From Flavobacterium profundi (GTDB lineage Bacteria > Bacteroidota > Bacteroidia > Flavobacteriales > Flavobacteriaceae), in contig NZ_VDCZ01000008.1 in NCBI RefSeq assembly GCF_006491645.1, forward strand, positions 124,001 through 188,000: a DNA stretch of 64,000 bases, given 5' to 3'. The translations under genes and the position numbers were made by a program. The notes under the pieces are model-generated. The model saw nothing but the letters and a program-made list of their open reading frames with translations, had not been told where the DNA came from and ran no database searches. This document shows, piece by piece, positions 53,615 to 62,200 of the stretch (positions are counted from its first letter, which is position 1; each line of letters opens with the position of its first letter).

Positions 53615-55237
53615 TTATTCGATTTGCAAATCCACAAAAGAAAAGCTATTTCCACTGAACAAACCTTTATCAGAGAGTTTTAAATCTGGAATAACTAATA
53701 ATGCCATAAAAGAAAGCGTCATAAAAGGAGCACGCAAGGTACTACCAAATGCTTTGGCTTTTGCATCAATTTCTTGGTATAATTTACCCGTTTCCCAACC
53801 GTCTTTGGCACTCATAATACCTGCAACAGGCAGTGATAACACCTTTTTTTCGGCACCGTTTACAGCACAAACACCACCTTTGTTTTCAATCAAGAGATTA
53901 ACAGCGCTACAAATTTCTTCATCAGAAGTACCTACAACAACAATATTGTGACAATCATGAGCTACTGAACTAGCAATAGCTCCTTCTTTTAAACCAAAAT
54001 TTTTAATAAAAGCTACTGCTATTGGAGCATTTTCGTACCGATTTACTACTGCCATTTTTAAAATGTCATTTTCCGTGTCTGAAACTAATTTACCCTCTTT
54101 CAAAAAAGCTTTATGATGGAGTTCATTTGTAATTAATTGGCCTTCTAGAGCTTCAATTACGCGAATGGTTTTGGCCGAACTCTTCATTTCAAAATCTTCA
54201 GGTTTTTTAAAAGAAGTACTAAAATTATTAGGCGTTTCAAAATCAATATCTGCTATTTTAGAAGTACCATTTTCGGCTACTAATGCACCATTAATGTAGG
54301 TTTGTTTAACTTGAAAATCAACCAAATCTTCTACTACGATAAAATCAGCAAAATCACCTTCACGAAGTATGCCTACATTCATGTTATAATGGTGTACAGG
54401 GTTGATACAAGCAGCTTGCAATACTTTAAAAACATCGATTCCTTTTTTTACAGCTCTAGCACATAATGCATTAATATGACTCACAATTAAATCATCTGGA
54501 TGCTTATCATCGGAACAAAACATCATGTTTTCATAATGCTCTGACAACAAATCAATCAAAGCTTCAAAATTCTTGGCTGCGCTTCCTTCCCGTATAATTA
54601 CTTTCATACCAAGGGCTAATTTTTCACTAGCTTCTTCATAAGTAAAACACTCATGATCTGTTGTAATTCCAGCAGCAATATATTTTTGCAACGGTTCGCC
54701 TCGTAAGCCAGGAGCATGACCGTCTACCGGTTTGTTGAAGTGTTTCGCCCACTCCATTTTTTTCAACACTTCTGTATCGTCAAATAAAACACCAGGGTAA
54801 TTCATCATTTCAGCTAAATAATGAATGTCGGGTGAAGCTAATAATTCTTTGATATCATTTGCATCAATAACAGCACCAGCGGTTTCAAAAAAAGTGGCTG
54901 GCACACAAGAGGGCGCTCCAAAATGAAATTTTAATGGCACTTTTTTGCTGTTTTCAATCATATAATAAACGCCTTCTTTTCCTAATACATTGGCTATTTC
55001 ATGTGGGTCAGAAATAGTGCCAGTAGTACCATGTAGTACAGCAATTTTAGCAAATTCTGAAGGAACTAACATCGAACTTTCAATATGAATATGAGCATCG
55101 ATAAAACCTGGAAGGATGTAATTTTTTACTTGATGTTCTTTGGGTATAATGGATGTAATTTTTCCATTTTCAACAGTAATTTCTCCTGAAAATATTTTTT
55201 TGTTTGCGATATCTACAATTTGTCCTTGAATTTGCAT
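53615..55237 (-). CDS. ade: Adenine deaminase
   Basis: Amidohydrolase converting adenine to hypoxanthine in purine salvage, 540 aa, the usual size for the Ade family. The metal-binding motif [14 protein letters not shown] is at about 44-57, [18 protein letters not shown] at about 69-86, and [12 protein letters not shown] at about 240-251, followed by [20 protein letters not shown]. The C-terminal [19 protein letters not shown] is also conserved in the family. The gene is divergent from recJ over a 139-bp gap and is followed immediately by a lipoprotein gene. Confidence 0.95.
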   Translation of the reverse strand: MQIQGQIVDIANKKIFSGEITVENGKITSIIPKEHQVKNYILPGFIDAHIHIESSMLVPSEFAKIAVLHGTTGTISDPHEIANVLGKEGVYYMIENSKKVPLKFHFGAPSCVPATFFETAGAVIDANDIKELLASPDIHYLAEMMNYPGVLFDDTEVLKKMEWAKHFNKPVDGHAPGLRGEPLQKYIAAGITTDHECFTYEEASEKLALGMKVIIREGSAAKNFEALIDLLSEHYENMMFCSDDKHPDDLIVSHINALCARAVKKGIDVFKVLQAACINPVHHYNMNVGILREGDFADFIVVEDLVDFQVKQTYINGALVAENGTSKIADIDFETPNNFSTSFKKPEDFEMKSSAKTIRVIEALEGQLITNELHHKAFLKEGKLVSDTENDILKMAVVNRYENAPIAVAFIKNFGLKEGAIASSVAHDCHNIVVVGTSDEEICSAVNLLIENKGGVCAVNGAEKKVLSLPVAGIMSAKDGWETGKLYQEIDAKAKAFGSTLRAPFMTLSFMALLVIPDLKLSDKGLFSGNSFSFVDLQIE

Positions 55238-55262
55238 GCTTTAGTTTTGAAAGTAATAAGTT

Positions 55263-55270
55263 CAAAATTA
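55263..55270 (-). promoter_or_regulatory. Candidate -7 element (TAATTTTG) for ade
   Basis: TAnnTTTG match on the minus strand, 25 bp before the ade start codon. Confidence 0.4.
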
Positions 55271-55316
55271 ACTAAATTTTATTGGTATTAAAATAAGCCA
55301 ACATCAATTTTAATAG

Positions 55317-55324
55317 TAAATTTG
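55317..55324 (+). promoter_or_regulatory. Candidate -7 element (TAAATTTG) for recJ
   Basis: TAnnTTTG match, about 52 bp before the recJ ATG. No clear -33 box. Confidence 0.4.
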
Positions 55325-55376
55325 TTTTTCAATTGTATAAGCCAAAAGAAAAATCAAATTTCTAAAATTAACAAGC

Positions 55377-57086
55377 ATGCGTTGGAACTTAAAATCAAAG
55401 CCAAATAAAGAAAAAGTACAAGCCTTAAAAGAAGTCCTTCAGGTAGACGAAATCATTGCTACCTTATTAGTTCAACGAGGTATTGAAACATTTGAACAAG
55501 CCAAATCTTTTTTCCGTCCCACTTTAAATGATCTTCACGATCCGTATTTAATGAAAGATATGGATAAAGCAGTGTCTCGCATTGAAACTGCTATCGCAAA
55601 TCAAGAAAATATTTTAGTTTTTGGAGATTATGATGTTGACGGAACAACAGCTGTTTCCTTGGTTTCAAGTTATTTAAAAACGGATTATTCCAATGTTGCT
55701 ACTTATATTCCAGATCGTTATTTAGAAGGCTATGGTGTGTCATTTCAAGGAATTGATTTTGCAGAAGACAATGGGTTTACACTAATTATAGCTTTAGATT
55801 GTGGGATTAAATCAGTTGATCATGTCGCTTATGCCAAAGAAAAAGGAATTGATTTTATTATTTGTGATCACCATCGACCTGGAGCGGTTTTACCAGATGC
55901 CGTTGCTGTTTTAGATCCCAAACGAGAAGATTGTACGTATCCCTATGATGAATTGTGTGGTTGTGGAGTTGGGTTTAAATTGATTCAAGCTTTAGGGAGA
56001 AATAAAGGGCAAACGATAGAGGATTTAGTGCCTTATTTGGATTTAGTAGCCACAGCTATTGCGGCAGATATTGTTCCCATGACTGGTGAAAATAGAGTTT
56101 TGGCTAAATTTGGTTTGGAAGTTATCAATTCGAATCCTAGACCAGGGATTAAAGCTTTGGTTCAAAATGTTAAAAAGAAAACCTTAACTATTACCGATGT
56201 AGTTTTCATAGTGGCGCCAAGAATTAATGCAGCAGGTAGAATAAAGCATGGTGATTATGCGGTTCAGTTGTTAACCGAGTTCGATTTAAAACAAGCCGAA
56301 ACCTTTGCTCAAGAAATTGAAGAAAACAATGCAGAACGAAGAGGTTTAGACAAACAAATAACCAAAGAAGCGCTTCATCAAATTAAAGAAAACCAAGAAG
56401 AGACTCGGTTTACAACAGTAGTGTATGATGAAAATTGGCATAAAGGTGTTATTGGAATAGTTGCATCTCGTTTAACAGAAACCTATTATAGACCAACATT
56501 AGTGTTTACCAAAAGCGGTGATAAGTTAGCGGCTTCTGCACGATCGGTTCAAGATTTTGATGTGTATCAGGCTTTGGAAGCATGTTCGCATCATTTAGAA
56601 CAGTTTGGAGGGCATATGTATGCTGCAGGAATGACATTAAAAGAAGAAAATTATTCGGTTTTTAAACAAGCCTTTGAAGATGTGGTAAAAGACACCATTA
56701 ATCCCGAACTATTAATTCCTGAAATTACGATAGATATGGAAATTGATTTTTCGGATATTACACCAAAATTAGTCCGAATTTTAAAAGAATTTGAACCTTT
56801 TGGTCCCCAAAACATGCATCCTGTTTTTATGAGTGCTTCAGTTTTTGATACCGGTTTTGCCAAGACCTTAGGTAGTGAGGGTGAACATTTAAAACTATAT
56901 GTAAAGCAATTTGAAACTTCGCAAGAAGCAGGAATTGGTGCCATTGGTTTTGGATTAGGAAAATATTTTCCTTTGGTACAAGGTAAAAAAGAATTTCAAA
57001 TGGCGTATGTAGTTGATGAAAATGAATGGAATAATCAAGTGAGTTTACAATTGAATGTTAGAGCAATAAAAGAGAATAATGGCTAA
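55377..57086 (+). CDS. recJ: Single-stranded-DNA-specific exonuclease RecJ
   Basis: 5'-3' ssDNA exonuclease used in recombination and mismatch repair, 569 aa. The DHH motifs are clear: VFGDYDVDGTT (81-91), ALDCGIKS (139-146) and IICDHHRPGA (161-170), with a PRINAAGRI segment at about 281-289. The DHHA1 region includes SARSVQDFDVYQAL and EQFGGHMYAAGMTL, and an OB-fold domain closes the protein. The end overlaps the MFS gene by 8 bp. Confidence 0.96.
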   Translation: MRWNLKSKPNKEKVQALKEVLQVDEIIATLLVQRGIETFEQAKSFFRPTLNDLHDPYLMKDMDKAVSRIETAIANQENILVFGDYDVDGTTAVSLVSSYLKTDYSNVATYIPDRYLEGYGVSFQGIDFAEDNGFTLIIALDCGIKSVDHVAYAKEKGIDFIICDHHRPGAVLPDAVAVLDPKREDCTYPYDELCGCGVGFKLIQALGRNKGQTIEDLVPYLDLVATAIAADIVPMTGENRVLAKFGLEVINSNPRPGIKALVQNVKKKTLTITDVVFIVAPRINAAGRIKHGDYAVQLLTEFDLKQAETFAQEIEENNAERRGLDKQITKEALHQIKENQEETRFTTVVYDENWHKGVIGIVASRLTETYYRPTLVFTKSGDKLAASARSVQDFDVYQALEACSHHLEQFGGHMYAAGMTLKEENYSVFKQAFEDVVKDTINPELLIPEITIDMEIDFSDITPKLVRILKEFEPFGPQNMHPVFMSASVFDTGFAKTLGSEGEHLKLYVKQFETSQEAGIGAIGFGLGKYFPLVQGKKEFQMAYVVDENEWNNQVSLQLNVRAIKENNG

Positions 57087-58347
57087 AAAAGACCCTTACG
57101 CAGCCTTGCGTTTTAAAGAATTTCGTTTTTTCTTATTCATGCGTTTTGCAATGGTATTTGCTTGGGCCATGCAGTTTGTAATTATTGAATGGGAAGTATA
57201 TAGTATTACAAAAGATCCATTATCCTTGGGTTTTATAGGTCTAATGGAAATTATTCCTGCAGTTGCAATGGCATTGTTCGCAGGACATATAGTAGATCAA
57301 AACGAGAAAAAAGCATTGTTAGTAAAATGTTTATTAGGTTTTTCTACAGTAAGTTTAGGGCTTTTTTTGATTACGATTCCTAGTATTCAAAAAGCATTGT
57401 CGGTTTCAAATGTATTGCTTATCATTTATGCATTGGTTTTTTTAGGAGGTTTGGTTAGAGCCTTTATAGGTCCTACAGTTTTTTCATTGTTATCTTTAAT
57501 AGTTCCTAAAAAAACATATCCAAATGCTGCCACTTGGAGTAGTTCTACTTGGCAAATGGGTGCCATGTTTGGGCCTGCATTGGCAGGGGTTTCAATAAGT
57601 TTTATTGGAGTTCATTGGTCTATGTGCTTGGTTTTTGGTTTTACAGTTTTGGCTTTATTAGGGTTGAGTCAAATAGAGAGAAAGCCCATTTTAAATCCAA
57701 AAATTGGTGAGCCTGTCTTTCAAAGTTTAAAAGAAGGGGTGCGTTTCGTATTTAAAAACCATACTATTTTAGGAGCGCTTTCATTAGATATGTTTGCCGT
57801 TTTATTTGGCGGAGCAGTTGCATTATTGCCTGTTTTTGCTCAAGATATTTTAAAGGTTGGATCGGAAGGTTTTGGGATTTTAAGAGCTGCACCTGCTGTT
57901 GGCTCCATTGTAACCATGTTGGCATCTGCTTATTTTTCATTAAATAAAAATGCTGGAAAAAAATTATTGATTGCAATATTCATTTTCGGAGGTAGTATCA
58001 TCCTTTTTGGTGTATCGGAAATTTTTTGGGTCTCAGTTTTTGCGTTGTTTTTAAGTGGAGTCGCGGATGGGGTTTCGGTTGTTATTCGAAGTACTATTTT
58101 ACAATTACATACACCAGATCATATGAGAGGTAGAGTATCTTCTGTAAATTCAATTTTTGTTGGTTCTTCTAATGAATTAGGTGCTTTTGAAAGTGGAGTA
58201 ACGGCTAAATTAATGGGTGCAGTGCGAGCTGTTGTTTTTGGTGGGTGTATGACCATTGGTACAGTTTTGGTAACTGCTTATGTGTCACCGAAATTTAGAA
58301 ATTTGGATTTAGAAAAAGAAGTGGAAGACTTGGAAAAAGAATCTTAA
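57079..58347 (+). CDS. MFS transporter
   Basis: 422-aa major facilitator superfamily protein of the enterobactin-exporter-like (MFS_3) type, with about 12 hydrophobic segments and a charged C-terminal tail. Landmarks are AGHIVDQNEKKALL (loop 2-3, motif A position), FGPALAGVSISFIG (motif C-like, efflux), and TPDHMRGRVSSVNSIFVGSS (about 350-369), typical of this branch. The substrate is unknown; drug or metabolite efflux is likely. It overlaps recJ by 8 bp and the convergent lpxH by 4 bp (58344-58347). Confidence 0.88.
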   Translation: MAKKDPYAALRFKEFRFFLFMRFAMVFAWAMQFVIIEWEVYSITKDPLSLGFIGLMEIIPAVAMALFAGHIVDQNEKKALLVKCLLGFSTVSLGLFLITIPSIQKALSVSNVLLIIYALVFLGGLVRAFIGPTVFSLLSLIVPKKTYPNAATWSSSTWQMGAMFGPALAGVSISFIGVHWSMCLVFGFTVLALLGLSQIERKPILNPKIGEPVFQSLKEGVRFVFKNHTILGALSLDMFAVLFGGAVALLPVFAQDILKVGSEGFGILRAAPAVGSIVTMLASAYFSLNKNAGKKLLIAIFIFGGSIILFGVSEIFWVSVFALFLSGVADGVSVVIRSTILQLHTPDHMRGRVSSVNSIFVGSSNELGAFESGVTAKLMGAVRAVVFGGCMTIGTVLVTAYVSPKFRNLDLEKEVEDLEKES

Positions 58348-59096
58348 TTTTTAAAATCTTTTAATTCAAAATGTTCTCCGTCAAAAACACCATAAGTAAA
58401 ATAACCAATCCAATCTCCAAGATTAATATACTTTGAGTTTTCATTTAGGTCGATAATCATGGGTAAATGACGATGTCCAAAAACAAAATAATGGTAGTTT
58501 TTTGTTTCCAATTTTCGTTTGGCATATTGAACGAGCCACTCGTTCTCCTCTCCTAAAAATTTAACATCTTCTGCTCCAGAAATCAATTTATTTTTAACAG
58601 ATAAATATTGCGCTAAACGAACTCCAATATCAGGATGTAACCATCTAAAAAGCCATTTTGAAAAAGAGTTTGTAAACACTTTTTTCATTCTTTTGTAACC
58701 TTTATCTCCAGGTCCTTTTCCATCTCCATGGCCTATTAAAAAAGTTTTTTCATTAAAGGTGAATTCTTGATTGTCATGATAAACAGGAATGTTTAATTCT
58801 TTTTCAAAATAATCATGCATCCATAAATCATGATTTCCTACAAAAAAATAAATAGGTATTCCAGAATCCCTTATTTCAGCTAATTTTCCTAAAACTCGAA
58901 CAAAACCTTTTGGAACAACTGTTTTGTATTCGAACCAAAAATCAAATAAGTCACCTAATAAAAAAATAGCGGTTGCGTCTTGTTTTACATAATTTAACCA
59001 AGCTACAAATTTCTGTTCTCTAGGAAAACTTTTTTCAGGAGTAGGAGCACCAAAATGTTGGTCTGAAGCGAAATAAATCTTGGGTGTTTTTTTCAA
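58344..59096 (-). CDS. lpxH: UDP-2,3-diacylglucosamine diphosphatase (LpxH-type)
   Basis: Calcineurin-like metallophosphatase making lipid X in lipid A synthesis, 250 aa. Metal ligands visible: Asp12 and His14 in ASDQHFG, Asp49 in LGDLFDFWFE, Asn88/His89 in VGNHDLWM, His123 in IGHGDGKGPGD, and the last pair in VFGHRHLPM (about 214-222). The DLFDFWFEY segment separates LpxH-like enzymes from general phosphoesterases. It is convergent with the MFS gene with a 4-bp 3' overlap. A candidate promoter box lies upstream. Confidence 0.9.
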   Translation of the reverse strand: MKKTPKIYFASDQHFGAPTPEKSFPREQKFVAWLNYVKQDATAIFLLGDLFDFWFEYKTVVPKGFVRVLGKLAEIRDSGIPIYFFVGNHDLWMHDYFEKELNIPVYHDNQEFTFNEKTFLIGHGDGKGPGDKGYKRMKKVFTNSFSKWLFRWLHPDIGVRLAQYLSVKNKLISGAEDVKFLGEENEWLVQYAKRKLETKNYHYFVFGHRHLPMIIDLNENSKYINLGDWIGYFTYGVFDGEHFELKDFKN

Positions 59097-59121
59097 AGGT
59101 TTAGCAATTGATTTTCAAAGA

Positions 59122-59129
59122 CAAAAATA
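59122..59129 (-). promoter_or_regulatory. Candidate -7 element (TATTTTTG) for lpxH
   Basis: TAnnTTTG match on the minus strand, 25 bp before the lpxH start codon. Confidence 0.4.
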
Positions 59130-59226
59130 AGCAAAAAAATATAAAGATTCAGAAACTTAAAAAATGCATTTTAACGATGAAAAAATACATTTTGTCGGTA
59201 GATATTTAATGGCATTAATTTATTGT

Positions 59227-59234
59227 TAACTTTG
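59227..59234 (+). promoter_or_regulatory. Candidate -7 element (TAACTTTG) for the large adhesin gene
   Basis: TAnnTTTG match 35 bp before the ATG at 59270. A TTTA at 59205-59208 is the nearest -33 candidate (18-bp spacer). Confidence 0.45.
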
Positions 59235-59269
59235 AAATATTAATCAAATTTTAACTAAAAACTTATAGA

Positions 59270-62200
59270 ATGAAAAAATTATTACTTTTTTTCATGTCAT
59301 TAGTAACATTTATTGGATATTCTCAATTACCTGAGAATTTCGAAGGAACCTTTCCCCCTACGGGTTGGGCAGTGTTTACTAGTGGTAGTGGAACTTCCAA
59401 CTGGAATGTTACTACAGCAGGAGTGTTAGTGTATCCAGATGGAGGAACGCAATCTGCATACATTCCCAGAGAAAACGTTGGGCAAGGCAATACCTCCTAC
59501 AAATGGATGGTAACTCCAGCTATAACAGGGCTCAATGCAAATTCTGAGCTGCGTTTTCAAACGAGGCAACAATTTGTAGGAAATTCTGGAACCATCTTTG
59601 AATTAAGATATTCTACAACTTCCCAAACAGATATTAATAGTTTTACGACTTTGCAAACTTGGGATGAAAATCAATTAAATACTCCTTATGATCAGTACAA
59701 TGAAAAAGTAGTAGATATATCTTCTTTAGCTGCTTTTCCAAACGTATATTTTGCATTTGTTAAAGTGCATTTACAAACTGGGACTACAACTCCAACTTTT
59801 GGAGATGGTTGGTTAATTGATGCGGTTCGTTTAACTGAAGCGTGTTTACCACCTTCAGCACCATTATCTGAAATCAATATTACTTCTACTTCAGTTGAAT
59901 TAAGTTTAGGAACAAATGGTTCTGCCACACAATGGGAAGTAGATATTTATCCAAATGGAGGATCACCTTCTGGAAGTGGTATTATTGTCAATTCAATGCC
60001 ATTTACAATTTCGGGATTAATTCCAAATACAACTTATGAATTGTATATTCGATCGGTTTGTAGTGGAGGCGTAACAAGTGTATGGGTAGGACCTTTCAAT
60101 ACACAAACGCTACCTCAAGGTTTAGATTGTAGCGATCCTATTCAGATTACTACAGTACCTTATAGTACTACAGATAATACAAATGTGTATGGTAATGATT
60201 TTACGGGTCCACAAGGTTCAAGTTGTGCTGGTGGGTCTGCCAATTATCTAGCTGGTAACGATGTAGTATATGAATTTACACCAACTTTTACAGGAACTGT
60301 AAGTATTATTTCAGATCCAGTTGAAGGGAATTCTTCTTTATTTGTTTATAGTTCTTGTGCTAATATTGGTGTTAGCTGTCTTGAAGGTGTTGCTAATAGC
60401 GGTAGTGACCCTAGAGAGATTAACAATTTTTCAGTTACAGCAGGACAATCTTATTATATTGTAATATCTTCGTTAACTACTAACGTAGGTATAAATTATA
60501 ATTTAGTCATTCAAAGGGAAAGTTGTGCTCAACCCACAGATTTAACAATCAATAATTTAACGAATACTTCTGTACAACTGTCATGGGGAAATCCAAGTGG
60601 TGCTACTTCTTGGGAAGTAGTTAATCAACCTGTAGGAACAGGTATTCCATCAAGTTCTGGAACTCAGACGAATAATAATACAGCCTATCAAGTTACGGGA
60701 TTGAATCCTGGAACGAATTATGAATACTGGGTAAGAGCAGATTGTAACGATGGTACATTTAGTGCTTGGGAAGGACCATACACCTATATGACTTTGTTGT
60801 GTTTGCCTACAGAACAATGTAATTATGTATTCGAATTATGGGATTCTTTAGGTAATGGTTGGCAAGGAAATACAATGAACGTAAGCCAAAATGGAACTGT
60901 TGTTGCTGTTTTGACTGGGCCAACAGTTTCTGATGGTACCAATCATATTCAAGTTTCAGTTCCTTTATGTAACAATCAACCTTTTGTTTTATACTGGGAT
61001 CCAGCACCTACAAGTTCTAACCCTGAAGAGGTAGGAGTTTCTATTATTGAACCAACAGCAAATAATGTGATTTTCTTAAAACAACCAGGAAGCGGTAGTG
61101 CAAATTCCCAACTATACAATGGTGTCGTACAATGTACCCCACCTACTTGTCCACAACCAACTAATATTGTGGTTTCGAATATCAATTCTGATTCAGCTTA
61201 CGTGAACTGGTCGGATAACGCTGGAACTACACAATGGGAGGTTATCGTACAATTAGGAGGGATAGGTTATCCTGGATCAGGTGTTAGTGGTGTGCTAACA
61301 TCAACAAGACCATTTGTAGCAACGGGTTTAAATTCTTCAACCATATATGAAGTTTATGTAAGAGCCATTTGTGGGGGTTCAGATACTAGTGTATGGTCAG
61401 GTCCTATTGTATTTGAGACTACTCCTGATTATTGTGCAGGAGATCATTATTATGATCCAGGAGGTGCTGCAGGAAATTACCCAAATGGGTTAGTAGATGG
61501 AATTCTTAATACGATATGTCCAAATATACCTGGAGACGTTGTTACAGTTAGTTTCAATTCTTTTAATACTCAAGCAAATTTTGATGTTTTAGAAATTTAT
61601 AATGGGCCAAATGATTCTGGAGTTTTGCTTGGTTCTTTTTCAGGATCTAATCTTCCTCCAAATTTTACGTCTAGTGATCCAAGTGGTTGTTTAACATTTA
61701 AGTTTTATTCTAATGGAGCAACTACTTCTTCTGGATGGGATGCTACTATCACTTGTGGACCACCACCAACTTGTCCTGCACCTATCAGTTTATATTTAGT
61801 AAATACTAATGGTAATGAATTTACTATGGGTTGGACCGAAACGGGAACAGCTACTCAATGGGAAGTAATTTATATACCAAGAAATAGTACTCCTCCTACA
61901 GCTTCTGATACTGGAACGATAGTCAATTCCAATCCAGCTACACTTGTTGGTGTACCAACAGGAAGTTATGATGTATACGTTAGAGCAATTTGTGGTCCAG
62001 GGAACATGAGTGAATGGTCTTCAGTACCAATCATAACATATTCTTCAGATGGACTACAAGCATGTGGAAGTGTAGAAATAGATAACCCCAATAATGGAGT
62101 AATTGAGGTATGTTCCAATGATAACTGTGTCAATTTAACGGCATCTTATTTTGAAACAGGAGAAACTAATACTTACAGAATTGAACAAATACCTTTTAAT

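Noticed and set aside
53550..53951. 133-aa plus-strand frame across the ade/lipoprotein junction
   Set aside because: Antisense to two supported genes and no family resemblance.
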